From assembly GCA_023935145.1 (NCBI GenBank), contig CM043698.1, positions 60,736,001-60,800,000 of the forward strand: a DNA stretch of 64,000 bases. Reading direction: 5' to 3'. Under the pieces are notes generated by a model. That model worked only from the letters and a program-made list of their open reading frames with translations, was not told the DNA's origin and searched no databases. The stretch is from Bretschneidera sinensis (Eukaryota; Streptophyta; Magnoliopsida; Brassicales; Akaniaceae). Of the stretch, positions 46,146 through 58,217 are shown in pieces (the stretch's first letter is position 1; each line of letters opens with the position of its first letter). A program made the translations under genes and the position numbers.

Positions 46146-48668
46146 TTGGGGAATTATAGATACTTCATTACCTTTATTGATGATTATTCTCGCTATGGTT
46201 GTGTTGAGCTCATTCGAGAAAAATCAGACTCATTGGAAGCTTTTAAGATTTTCAAGGCTGTTGTGGAACTCCAGAAAAATAAGAAAATTAAAGCGGTAAG
46301 ATCAGATAGAGGAGGTGAATTTTATGGGAGATATGATGAAACTGGTAGAAATCCTGGACCTTTTGCTAGATTTCTCGAGGCATGTGGCATCGAGGCTCAG
46401 TATACAATGCCTGGAACTCCTGAACAGAATGGTATTGCAGAAAGAAGAAATCGTACTCTTATGGATATGGTTCGGTGTATGATTTGTCATTCCACTTTAC
46501 TTGAATTTTTGTGGGGTAAGGCTTTAAAAACTGCTGCATATGTTTTGACTCAAGTACCAAGTATGTCAGTTCCTAAAACTCCTTATGAGTTATGGTCAGG
46601 AAAGAGGCCTAGTGTAAATCATTTTTGTGTTTGGGGTTGTAAAGCAGAAATAAGACTTTATAATCCTCAGCAGAAGAAACTTGATCCTAAGACCATTACT
46701 GGTTATTTTGTTGACTATTGTGTGGGTTTGAGAGGCTCTAGATTCTACTGCCCTTCTAATGTTACTAGAGTCATTGAATCTGATCGAGCCATTTTCTTCG
46801 AGGATGTTAGTGACAGTGAGAGTTCAGTGCCACGTGAAGTTGTATTTAGAGAGGAGCGTGTTGTTATACCTGTTCAGGTTACACATCCATCAGTGGCTAC
46901 ACCACCATTGACAGAGGGAAACAATGCTATTGTCCAAGACCAGGTTGTTGACACTATAGCTGATGTTGATGTGAGAACTGATAATATTGTTTTGAGGAGA
47001 TCACAGAGAAGTCGTAGACCAGCAATTTTCGATGATTATATTGTCTATTTGCAGGAGCATGAGTTTAATACTGGTATGTCTCTTGATCCAGCCTCTTTTA
47101 AGGAGGCCATTGATAGTCCTCAATCTTCATATTAGATAGATGCTATGCATGATGAGATGGCATCGATGTGTCAAAACGGTGTATGGGACTTAGTTGAACT
47201 ACCATGTGGCTATACGCCAATTGGTTGCAAATGAGTTTTTAAGACCAAGTATAATTCTGAAGGTCAAGTAGAAAGGTATAAAGCTAGACTTGTTGCTAAG
47301 GGCTTTAACCAAAAAGAATGCATTGATTATAAGGACATTTTCTCGCCTGTTTCTACCAAGGATTCTTTTCAGGTTATTATGGCATTGGTGGCTCATTTTG
47401 ATCTTGAGCTTCATCAAATGGATGTCAAGACAGCTTTCCTTAATGGACATCTATTTGAGGATGTGTACATGATGCAACCAAATGGTTTCCAAGTGGAAGG
47501 AAAGGAACATATGGTGTGTAAGCTTAACAAGTCCATTTATGGACTTAAGCAGGCATCGAGACAATAGTACCTGAAGTTTGATGAGATTGTTACCTCTTGC
47601 GGTTTCAAGGAGAATCTTGTTGATTAATGCATATATTTAAGGGTCAGTGGGAGTAAGTATATCTTTCTTGTTCTTTATGTTGATGATGTATTACTTGCTG
47701 CAAATGACATTGAGCTTCTGTTTGAGACAAAACGCATGTTGTCATCTCATTTTGATATGAAGGATCTTGGTGAGGCCTCTTATGTTTTGGGCATCCAGAT
47801 TTTTCGTGACAGAACTAGAGGTGTTCTTAGATTGTCTCAGAAAACCTACATTGATCGTGTTCTAAGTAGGTTTAATATGCATTCTTGTTCTCCTGGGAAA
47901 GCACCTATTGTAAAAAGTGATAAGTTTTCTAAGTCTCAATGCCCTCAGAATGATAGTGAAAGGACTCAAATGCAAACAGTTCCCTATTCGTCAGTTGTGG
48001 GTAGTTTGATGTATGCTCAAGTATGTACACGACCTGATATTGCTTATGTTGTTGGTGTACTTAGAAGATACTTGAGTGATCCTGGTTTAGCTCATTGGAA
48101 GGCTGCAAAGAAAGTACTCAGATATTTGCAAGGCACTAAAGATCTAGTGCTTACATATCGGCGGTCTAATGTTCTTGAAGTAGTTGGATATTCTGATGCC
48201 GATTTTGCAGGTTGTCCAGATGACAAATGATCCACTTCTAGTTATGTTTTTATAATGGCAGGAGGAGCTGTTTCTTGGAAGAGTGTTAAACAGACACTTA
48301 CAACTTCCTCTACAATGGAGGCAGAATATATAGCTTGTTATGGGGCTACATGTCAGGCTATATGGTTACGGAATTTTATCTTGGGGCTAAGTGTTGTGAA
48401 CACCATTTCAAGGCCGCTGAAGATATTTTGTGACAATTCTGCAGCAGTTGCTTTCTCTCGAAACACTAGGAGCTCTTCTCGCTCCAAGCATATTGACATT
48501 AAATTTTTGATTGTAAGAGAGAAAATAGTCGAGTCTTGTATTTGTGTTGAGCATATTTCTACAGAGCATATGTTAGCTGACCCATTAACTAAAGGTTTAG
48601 CTCCAAAACTGTTTCTGGAGCATGTGACTCATTTGGGATTGTTAGAGTCTTCTGTTGTATTTAGTTAG
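46146..48668 (+). pseudogene. pol: Copia integrase, RT and RNase H, one frame with five or more stops
   Basis: All 841 codons are in one frame. Integrase: [25 protein letters not shown] (Asp), [11 protein letters not shown] (Glu). Stops: TAG 47133, TGA 47233 (CK*VFKTK), TAG 47565 (SRQ*YLKF), TAA about 47625, TGA 48228; each is one C-to-T or G-to-A change from Gln, Trp or Arg. RT: ARLVAKGFNQKE, MDVKTAFLNGHL, KSIYGLKQASRQ, LYVDDVLLAAND with an intact YVDD. RNase H: GYSDADFAGCPDD, TMEAEYIACYGA, FCDNSAAVAFSRN, KHIDIKFLIVREK, HMLADPLTKGL. The end at 48668 is the natural stop. Confidence 0.92.
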
Positions 48669-48744
48669 TGAGAGTTCTGTAATCATTGACTGTTTGACTA
48701 TATTGTTTATGCTCATATTATGTTTTTAAATATAGCAATGTCAA

Positions 48745-49015
48745 TGTATGCCTGAGTCACGCGCATTTTGGACAAGGCAATTGTTTATGTAATGAGACAT
48801 ATTGATTAGTCTCGTGCCTGGGTCACGCGCATTTTGGATAAGGCGATTGTTTATGAAATGAGACATTATGTTTGGTCTCATGCCTGTGTCACGTGCATTT
48901 TGCACAGAGTGTACTTTATGTATTGAGACATATTGATTAGTCTCATGCCTGAATCACGCACATTATGGACAAGGCTTATTACCTATAAGAGACAATCTAT
49001 TTTAGTCTATGCCTG
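48745..49015 (+). repeat. Tandem repeats of about 70 bp between RNase H and 3' LTR
   Basis: Four imperfect units share TGCCTG(A/G)(G/A)TCACGCGCATT, TTTGGACAAGGC and GAGACATATTGATTAGTCT. A degraded fifth motif is at 49085-49110 (GCATTTTGGACAAGGC). Similar blocks are known before the polypurine tract of several copia families. Confidence 0.8.
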
Positions 49016-49357
49016 AGCCAGGTGGTTGTGAGTACAAGTTTGGTGTCATATATCCTGTCGATATAGTCACTACACTAGGTGCTGTAACTGCATTTTGGAC
49101 AAGGCCTATTGCTTTAACGACATTCAGATTTGTCTCTAGGGCTTCTTGTGGAAACGAGTGTTCGTCACTTTTTGATTATTTCCACATTGCACTTGTATCT
49201 CATCGACCTGAATTATGTTATTGAAATTATTAGTTATGTGTCGTATGCCCTGTCGGTATATCGTTCACTAGCTTGTAATTGAAGGCACATTTTGAACAAG
49301 GTCTTTGTTTTTGGGATGCTTGTTTGTGCTTATGTTGAGATTAAATGTAATGCTGTC

Positions 49358-49369
49358 CAAGTGGGAGAT
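49358..49369 (+). other. Polypurine tract
   Basis: AAGTGGGAGAT directly before the 3' LTR. Confidence 0.8.
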
Positions 49370-49729
49370 TGTTGTATGTATTTGTATTATATGGACTAGC
49401 ATTACATTTGGTCATTAAGCCCATAATGGGATGGGCCACACTAATAAACATATGGAGGCCCCTACTCTCACCATTGCTAAAGGAAATTGGCCCATTGAGT
49501 TTCCTTTTAATGTCTTTGGTCAATATCTCTTTCTGGTTGTTGAGACATAACAAAAATTCTAAAGGTAGAGAGTAGTTTCTCCATAGAAGAAATTTGCATC
49601 TCTTTGCAGGAATCATAAAGCTAGCATGGATAATTCATCACAAGTTTCTGGAGGTATGAACTCTTAATTTTCTATGTACACATGCTTTGATTATAAGAAG
49701 AGTTTATCAAATAAGTTGAACTTCTAACA
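49370..49729 (+). repeat. 3' LTR of copia element in copy B
   Basis: Partner of 42550-42909. Confidence 0.95.
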
Positions 49730-49734
49730 GCAGT

Positions 49735-50930
49735 TGGATATATATTTATAGGTCTAGTATTTGCCTTTGCTTATTCGTTCATGAAATCGTATAGGTGATG
49801 AATTATGGGGATCTACTGAACACTGATAATGATAAACATGAGCATATGGTGCAACCTACAAGGTTTCATTGTAAAAGAAAATACGACAAAATTATTTATT
49901 TTATTTTTTAATATTTTTTCAAAAGTTTCTTCTTTGTTTTATATGGTCTTAATTAGCTCCACTGTGCTGATGAGATTGCAGATATCAGATCAATGATTTA
50001 CCAGAAATATGTCCCTCACAAAACATCTCTTTTGCTAGTTTGGATAAACATGAATCAGAAAACTTTTTTATTCATTTTTTTAAGGTTCCTCTAATAAGAT
50101 TATCCATATCGTTATTAAGATATCTTTTTACTGTTAAGGTTAGGCTGGACATGGTAATTAGGGTTGTCTACTTTGATAAGAAAAACTAATAATGAATTAT
50201 ATGTTCACATGATCAGATCATGTAAAATTTATTCAGTGGTGGACAATGGTCTTGGTCATAAGCAATTCATCTTTGTTTGATAATTTTGGCCCATGTAGCT
50301 TTTGGCTTGCAAATTCTAACACTTCCATTTCTTCAGTGGAGAACAGACGAGATGAAAATAAAAAAGTCTTAGATGAGATACGGAACATGTGGGCTCTCCG
50401 CTTGGAGCAAGTGCTCCTACTTTTCTCTTCTTCCACCGCTGCTGCTGGCTGCAGTCACCGATGTCGTCACCATCTCAGGGTTTTCCTTTCTTCTTCTTGT
50501 CTGATCCTCCTCTTGGTGTTTACTCCACTTTCTCCTCCGACTTCTACTCTTGCTGCTGGTGTTGTGTTGCTAGTCTCAACAACCTCATCAGCCAGACCTC
50601 ATTTTGATCACCAGTGGGTTCGTCTTGCAGTAACGGTGGTGGTTCTTCTGTTTGTTCTTCTGGTTTATCTTGAAAGGAGGAAGATTCATTAGGGTTGGCC
50701 GTGGTGATGATAAGGGAAATAATCTTTTATTATCATCAGATCACATATTACTTAACACAGGTTGTAGAAGCATATTATAACGGATTCACTTATCTCAACT
50801 TACTATAAGATCACATATTACCGACAGGTTGTAGAAGCATAACTGTAGATTGTGGTTCTCTTAAGGAGGGAAACGCAAAGTGAATTTCCTTTGATCTTAA
50901 CCATTAAATATATTTTCCTCCAACATTTTT
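49735..50930 (+). repeat. Duplicated host-like segment, copy B (right part)
   Basis: 49760-49990 aligns with 52610-52830 and 50690-50925 with 52900-53130. Between them (about 50010-50685) is sequence absent from A and C. It holds a 148-codon open frame (50246-50692) of low-complexity Ser/Leu/Val-rich sequence with no domain I recognise; I do not call it a gene. The exon-like part is more decayed than in A and C. Confidence 0.6.
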
Positions 50931-51759
50931 TTTTAAAATCTATAAAATGGGCTGAAATCTTCAATCCCAAAAACTTCAAAAGAACAATTGTCTAAGCTCT
51001 AATAGTTATAATTTTTAATTGGATCAGGTATGACATATCTGTTAAATATAAATGATCAATCATTGTTTAAAATAAATATATTCACGGACAAGCTTCTCTT
51101 AAAATACATCTGTTAAATTAGTACATTTTGTGTATTTCACTAGTGTGTTGTATCCTTCCATGCACAGGGAGAGTTTTCTCTCCTAAATTATCTTTTTATA
51201 AAATATTGCAATTATATACAATTACAATATTATCAATGCCTTCTCCATCGTACCAGCCTCGTTGAACTTTCACTTTATCCATCTCCATCGTACCTCGTTG
51301 GGAAAATTTTTGCATCTGCCATGGGCTCAAGATCAGAGCTGCTTTGAAGGGTATTGCAATGGTGAAATTGAGAAATGCTGTAGAGCAAGCGAAGTGATTA
51401 ATTGCAATATGTTTCATATGAACTTAAATGTTGTCTCAATGGGCTCAAGATCACGTTTTTCAAGTTTAATTTAAAAAGTAACTTGTATATAAGGTTTCAA
51501 CGTGTTAAAGGATAATTCTCATTTTTTTCGTAATTTTTTTTAAATGGTGGAATACAATTTTTGTTTCTTAAAAAATTGAGATGTAAATGTATTTGTTGCC
51601 AAACATAAGAGATATAGTTGTAATTTATCCTTAAATATATTTATTAAATATTATCTTCTTTTGTGAATCTTGTTTCCTTTGCAACGTGCCTCGCCAACAA
51701 CATCATTACTTTTAGGATAATAGGGCTTTACATAGACTTTACCTTCTCAGACCGTCATG
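50931..51759. other. Gene-free stretch between copies B and C
   Basis: AT-rich. A repeated CTCCATCGTACC word is at 51244 and 51284. No gene or element recognised. Confidence 0.45.
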
Positions 51760-53910
51760 TTCTTGCGAAGTGAGAGCACAAATCTAAAATCAAACCAACA
51801 TTTTTAACTTGATGGGAGCTCAGATATCATTATAAGCCCATTGCCAGCCCAAATACATCCACATGATAGTGGACCTCCGTCGAATCTGATACTAACTAGA
51901 GTTGCTTTTGAGATCATGAGGATTAATATATATAGTAAGATTTTTTCAATTGTATTATGTGAGTCATCACACATAACCAAATCAATCTAAAGCATTCTAG
52001 AAGCCGAGAGTGCTACTTCAACTCCTCACTTTCTACCAATTTTTCAGCAGGACAAAGTTGGGATACATGTTGGGTATATACTAGATTAACCAATGCCAGA
52101 AACTTCCTTACTATTACCAAAAGGAAAGAAACACCCTTATTAGTTTGCTCTAATAAATACATTAATATTTTAATATGCAGTTTATGGCAACAATTTGGTA
52201 TAAAAATAGAAAATATGGCGACATTCATCCCTATTACTTTCAATTGGAAATTGACATTGAAAATACTTTTCTTTTTTCCCTTACACTTTCATTCTTACCC
52301 AACAAAGCCCTTTTGATATGAACGAAGATGATTTTTCTGTTATGTACTTAACAAAACAACTACAGAGTATTACCACGTAAACTTGGTAACAACGTTCATA
52401 GGTGGACGAAAATTCATCTTTCTAAATGTGGCCCAAAAAATTCAGGTTGTCCGAAGTAAAAAAAAGAATCCCTATAACTTATTTGGAAAGTATATGAATT
52501 GTTACCATTCGAAATAAAATAATGTATGGTATTGTAGTAAATTAAAAAAGGTTTAAGATCTTTGAAACGCTTAAGACTTTACTTAAACAAGATAAATATA
52601 TATATCAGCATTTGCTTCTTCATTCATGAAATCTGATAGGTGATGAATATGGGGAAGCTACTGAAGACAATGATGATGATAAACATGCGTAAAGGGAGCA
52701 ACCTACAAGGTTTGATTGTAAAAAGAAAATATAAAAAATTTATTCATTTTTCTAAATTTTTTTGTAAAAGTTCTTTCTTTGTTTTATATGATGTTAACTC
52801 TACTGTGCTGATGAGATTGCAGATATCGGATCAATGATTTACCATAAACATATGTTCTTGTTGTTCATGAGGTGGTCATAGATGGTTTGTCTTGTGGAGG
52901 AAGATTCATTATGGTTGGCCATGGTGATGAGGAGGGAAATAATATTTTATTATTATCAGATCACATATTACTGATCACAGGTTGTAGAAGTATATTACAA
53001 CAGATTCATTTATCTCAATTTATTATCATATCACATTACCGACCACAAGTTGTAAAATTATATTACTATGGATCGTGGTTCTCTCAATTTAAGGTAAGAA
53101 ACACAAAGTGAATTTTCTTTGATTTTATCAATTAAATGTAGATGAATAAATAAGATTATTTCATATAAACATATAATTAAATATTATTTTATTGTCTGTT
53201 ACCGAACAAAAAGTTTCGTTTCTCTCCATCTCTAGTGTAGTAACCCGAGGTTTATCATTCCGTCTCTTTCTACATGGTTATTATTCTTCAATATTATCAA
53301 TATAGAGTTTATTTTTTATTTTTGTATCAAAGAGAACTGCAATTTTTTGCATTATGATTTAGAATAGGATCAAATACAAATCTTGAAAGTTAATTTTACC
53401 AGAGATATAATATTTTCGATCTATTAGCAAGCAAAAAGATTGCTTTCATATAAAAGAAATCCCAAAATAAGAAGCCTGATCCAACTGTTGTCTCTTTTTC
53501 CCTCTTGTCCCTAAAGTACCGTTCTCGTTCCTTTTATTTTAAAACTTTTCACTTTTGTTGTTTGCATTTATGTTATTTTCCTTTGATCTTGTTGATTTTC
53601 ATTCAGATTTGTGAAATCTGAAAATGTTTTCTTCTATTTTATTGTTTGAACCAATAACTTCGGTAATTTACGTGTCATCTTGATGATCAGTTAGCAAAGT
53701 TTTCGTTATAAACGGTGTCGTGTAACCCATTTTCAGTCAATACTTAATTGTCATGATCCAAGCCGTTTATTCCACATTAAAATTATGTGGATGGATAAAA
53801 TCAAGTGAAACTGAGTCTATGTTTCCTGTTTTAAATAAAGACAGTCACAATCCACTATTACTACATGTTGATATGGCATGAATGCGTTTATTCCTTGCTA
53901 GTAAGATAAT
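51760..53910 (+). repeat. Duplicated host-like segment, copy C
   Basis: The fullest copy. It aligns with A (38500-40565) and B. Exon-like pieces: 52650-52720 (GDEYGEATEDNDDDKH, then a stop) and 52868-52950 (GLSCGGRFIMVGHGDEEGNN), separated by an intron-like T-rich stretch with TTGCAG. Gene of origin unknown to me. Confidence 0.6.
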
Positions 53911-55063
53911 TGTTGATATGTATTTAATTTTAATAATGACAAAACACTACTTAAATTGCACAACAGTTTCATCTAAGTATTTAAGCGGTAAAAACATTCA
54001 GTTCAGAAACAAGATGCAATAACTCAACACATTTAGAGACCAAAAGAAGACAGAAGATCTAGAACAGACACAAGGTAATTGAATCACTATGTAAATCTCT
54101 AAATTCAATTACTTAGCTTGATCTATGGCTCAATTCACAAAAAGATTTGACAAAACTAATATACAAAAAGTTTCTAAGACAAAAAACTGTTTTGAAACAT
54201 GAAAACTAGGTTGAAGGACAACCCAGTTGACTGGGTCTATATACCAGTCGACTAGGAAATGGGACAGTAAGTTCCCAGTTGACTGGTACTAAAGATCCAG
54301 TCGACTGGTAACTTTATCCAGTTGACTAGTCCTATGACCCAGTCGACTGGCACTCTCCCTAAGCTTAAAAGTGAAGATTTTTCACTTGACCCAGTCAATT
54401 GGTAATTCGAAAATATGACCGTTTGAGACGTGAGACTTGAGTATTTAATGCCCCAAATTTACCAAGTCAGTGTCAAACGGCCATATTAGTTCAAGGCTAT
54501 ATAAATCCATTTCAATGAGCATTTAAAAAAGGAAGATAACACATTCAATTCATCATATAGCTCATTAATTCTCAAAAGCTTTGTAAAATTCATTGTGAGT
54601 CATTCTTCAAGCTTGTTCTTGAATGAGAGATATTATTCATTTGTAAAAATATTCATTGCTATCTCTCTACCATTTACTTCACAGTTAATACAATTTATTG
54701 TAAAGGGAAAGAGTTGGTGTAACTCTTAGAGTGATTGGGATTAAACACTTTGTTTGTAACTTCCGTGAGGAAGAGATTGTTTGTAAGTTTTGTGCAACAC
54801 CAGTGAAGTTGCTCGACTAACGATTAGTGGATTACTTCAAAGAGGTTCCTTGAAGAGAGTGAACATAGGGTCGGAGAGATTTCAATATTGCCGAACCACT
54901 ATAAATGGAGTTTTCATTTTCTTTTCCTTAACTCCTTTATTTACAAGCATATTATTTGATCGTGTGTATTGCTTATCAAACTGTTTTAAAAACTTGCAAG
55001 TTAATTAGCAAAAAGTTTTTAAAACCCAATTCACCCCCTCTTGGATTTGAACCTCGGTTTACA
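53911..55063 (+). repeat. Copia LTR with palindrome array (copy C)
   Basis: TGTTGATATG...CGGTTTACA, TATA box TATATAAAT at 54498. Aligns with 40566-41746. Confidence 0.9.
54222..54402. repeat. CCAGTCGACTGG palindrome array, copy C LTR
   Basis: About seven sites, many with CG changed to TG or CA (CCAGTTGACTGG; CCAGTCAATTGG). The last ends 96 bp before the TATA box. Confidence 0.88.
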
Positions 55064-55065
55064 AT

Positions 55066-55077
55066 TGGTATCAGAGC
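55066..55077 (+). other. Copia primer binding site
   Basis: TGGTATCAGAGC, perfect, two bases after the LTR. Confidence 0.88.
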
Positions 55078-55121
55078 TTCGTACTCGATTTCAAGCTTAA
55101 AATCCTTGAGTTGATCCGATG

Positions 55122-56200
55122 GCATCTAACAGCTATACCGAAGGACATTCCTAGACTAGGCCTCCTTTGTTCAATGACTCCAACTGTAACTATTGGAAAA
55201 ATAGAATGGAAATCTTTGCCGAAGGACAAGATTACAATTTATGGAGAGTCATTGAAGAAGGACCTAGAATTCCTACAAAGGAAATAATCATTGGAGAGAT
55301 CAATCATACAATGGCTAAACTCAAAACAGAGTTTAATGAAGATGATTGTAGAATGATGTCTCTGAATAGTAGAGCAACTAACATGTTACATTGTGTTATA
55401 GATATCACTGAATACAATAAAAGTTTTGCAAGTATTTCAGCTAAAGAAATTTGGGATAAATTATAAGTTACATATGAATATAAGTCTTTCAAAATGTCTC
55501 CCAATGAAACTATTTCTCAAATGCACTCACGTTTTACTACCATTGTTAACGGTTTAAAGCTTCTTGGTAGGAACATTGAGGAATTTGAACTACTAAGGAA
55601 GATCGTAAGGTCTTTGCCATCCACTTGGAAAGCAAAGAAGGCGGCCATAGCAGAGGCCAAATATCTCAACAAACTTGATGTCGAAACACTCATCGGATCA
55701 CTATTGACATACGAAATGGAAGAAATGAATCTTGTTGTCAATGATGAAGAGAAGAAGAAAAAGTTGATTGCTCTCAAAGCCTTTACAAGCAAGAAAAAAG
55801 AAGAAAAAGAAGAAGATGGTAAGATGGCATTAATGACAAAAAAAGGTTTCACAAGTTCTTGAAAAAGAGCAAGAAATTTTACACAAAGAATTCCACTCCA
55901 AAAAGGGAACCTCTTGTTTGTTTCAGTTGCAAGAAGCCCAGTCACATCATGGTCGATTGCCCAACAAAGAGCAAATCTTATAAGAGCTTAAAAAAGAAAG
56001 CCATGATTGCAACCACATGGAGTGATGACGAAGAGGAAGAAACTTCGAACAACAAAGTTGGATACGAGGAGATTGCCAACCTATGCTTGATGGAAATCGA
56101 TGATGAAAATGAGGTATCAATTTCTTCCCCTTCTAATAATAATAACATTGTTAGTAGTACTGAAGAATTAATTGGAGTTATAAATGAGATGCATAAATAA
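55122..56200 (+). pseudogene. gag: Copia gag with zinc knuckle (copy C)
   Basis: ATG at 55122 (MASNSYTEGHS), a stop five codons before PPLFNDSNCNYW, then 99 open codons to the TAA shared with copy A after SAKEIWDKL. It resumes with MSPNETISQMHSRFTTIVNG, VRSLPSTWKAKKAAI, LIGSLLTYEMEEMN. A frameshift near 55850 leads to KKSKKFYTKNSTPK and the knuckle CFSCKKPSHIMVDC (about 55915-55960), followed by an acidic region to 56200. Confidence 0.88.
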
Positions 56201-57170
56201 TTGAATAAATTTCAATTCTAGAAATATGGCCCTCAAGAAGGAAGTCTCATCTCTTTCTAAAGAGGTGGAAGGCTTAAAGGAAGAAAAATAAAAACTATCT
56301 TCCATGCTTTCTAACTCTTCACAAGATTTTCTAAAAAATGAAAATGATATTTTAAAAAAGAAAATAACTGAATTAAATAGTACTATATCTAGACTTATGC
56401 TTGAAAAAGAAAAGCTAGATGAAGTACTATCTTGCTAAAGGTTAAGTGGAGGAAAGTCCAGCTTGGGTTATCTCCATTAGGCAAGCAAAAGTCAAAAGAG
56501 ACTTTGTTCATGAAAGTAACGTGTGAATGAAGCCTCCACCTCCAAGGCTACTAGCAAGATTAAAAGCACTCCCTAAATATATGCTAGCAGGTCTAAGAAT
56601 GCAAATTTAAATCCTAATGCATATACAAGAGATAAACATCTTAGAAATACTCATGCATATATGTATGCTCACTCAAGAAATGCAAATACTATGAATAATC
56701 ATTCAAGGAATGCAAATACTAGAAATTCACATCCTAGGAATTACCATCATGTATATCCTAGAGATAATATGGATGTTCATAACTTGTATACTACAAGTGC
56801 ACATCCTAGAAATTACCATCACACATTTCCTAGAGATAACATGCATGTTCATAATTTTCATAATAGAAACATGTATCCTAGGAATGCTCATCCAAGGAAC
56901 TATAAATATGCATATTTAAGAAATCCTAAAAGCTTCAATAACTATTATTCTAGGATCACGCATCATCAACATGTCTACAATTATAGAGCATCTTATAATA
57001 TTAAGAAAGTCTGGGTCCCTAAAGGAATCGCATTTTTTAGGACTGACCCTAAGACCCAAGAAATTTTGGGTACCTAAAAGTGTAATAATATATCTTTGTA
57101 TAATGTAGATATGTCTCTACACCAAGGAAAAAGGTAACTATTGGTACCTTGATAGTGGATGTTCAAAGCA
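56201..57170 (+). pseudogene. Copia gag-protease spacer with RN/HPRNYHH repeats
   Basis: 56220-56440 encodes a broken coiled-coil (LKKEVSSLSKEVEGLKEE; KKKITELNSTISRLMLEKEK). 56661-57077 is open and holds repeated SRNANT and AHPRNYHH(V/T)(Y/F)PRDNM units, then NIKKVWVPKGI. This kind of spacer precedes the protease in the family. Confidence 0.7.
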
Positions 57171-57231
57171 CATGACCGTTGATCAAAGCATGTTCAAAGA
57201 GCTAACTCTAAAGGATGATGTATATGTCACC
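57110..57231 (+). pseudogene. Copia protease, 5' part, cut by nested element
   Basis: WYLDSGCSKHMTVDQSMF with the DSG site, then ELTLKDDVYVT, where the nested element begins. The reading continues as IGDKTKIKII at 63544. Confidence 0.85.
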
Positions 57232-58217
57232 TGTTGGAAATCACCTTGACAAGATGCCCAGGTGGTGATCTTCCAAACACCCAAGTCTAGAATGACTTGT
57301 AGAAAGAAATACAGCAATCGAAAGCAAGAAAGAAAAGAAGACAAACGATTTGTTATCGAGGTTCGGCAATAGCCTACGTCCACGTGAGTTCCTCTGAACT
57401 CTTTGCACTAAATCAATGGTTCTTTACAATTACAGCAACCCTCTTCAAGAAGCTCAAGTTCTTGAAGAAACCAAGAAGAGAATAAAGGAAGAAGATAAGA
57501 ACTAACAATGCTCTCTATCTAATATAGACTCCTCTCTCTTTACAACCAGTCTCACTACAATGAGTCCCTCTTGTGTTTGTGTCTTTGCACTCTTACCCAA
57601 TTCTCTCTTGTATGTCACTCTTTACAATTGATCTCAAATTATATCAAAATATTATGTCTAGAATGAAGCTAGGTGACCCTTTATATAGTGCACCAACATC
57701 TTGTCCAATCTTGAGAGTCAATCTTTACCCTTAGATCTTGATGACCACTTAACCATGGCCCTCCATCAATCCTAAGTGGTACTGTGCATTTTAACCTTGC
57801 ATCCATGCACCTAAGAGGAAGTTTAAACAAGCTATTCATGTGTGCATCAGTGTGCCTAGCGCCTAAGCGCTGAACAGGGGGCGGTGAGGCGCTAGGCAAA
57901 GCCCCTTTGCACCACATTTTGGATGGTACGGCGCTGGTGGAGGGGCGGTGTGGCGCTGCCCTTCTCCAAGTTGCTTCCTTGCTGGGCGGTGAGGCGCTGG
58001 TGAAGGGGCAGTGAGGCGCACACTGATTCTGCCCTTCACACAACAGTGCGCACTACTTTGCTTTGTTGTTTAGGGGTGTGCACACACACCCAAATGGATG
58101 CACACACATGTGTGCACTCCTTTAACATGCTGTATTTTAATCTTCAAACCTTGGTTTAGACTTTAACTATCTTTGAACTATGTTTAGACATGTTTAAACC
58201 TTAGACAAATACCAACA
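57232..58217 (-). repeat. 3' LTR of nested copia
   Basis: TGTTGGAAATCACC...ACCAACA; GC-rich block 57858-58023 rich in GGCGCTG/GAGGCGC words; TATA on minus CACTATATAAAGGG at 57677-57690. Confidence 0.95.

Larger units (their letters stand above)
42550..49729 (+). mobile_element. Complete Ty1/copia element with short LTRs, in copy B
   Basis: It is 7180 bp with 360-bp LTRs at each end (13 differences by eye) and a perfect 5-bp duplication GCAGT (42545-42549 and 49730-49734). Order: LTR, primer site, long leader, gag with zinc knuckle, protease, integrase, RT, RNase H, a tandem repeat block, polypurine tract, LTR. Gag shows several frameshifts and pol several stops, so it is dead despite fairly young LTRs. 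Confidence 0.95.

Noticed and set aside
50246..50692. 148-codon open frame
   Set aside because: Low-complexity Ser/Leu/Val-rich product, no domain, no splice or promoter evidence, placed in sequence unique to a decayed duplicate.
56661..57077. Asn/His/Arg-rich repeat protein as a possible host gene
   Set aside because: It is in frame with copia gag-pol spacer, between the zinc knuckle and protease of the element at 53911.
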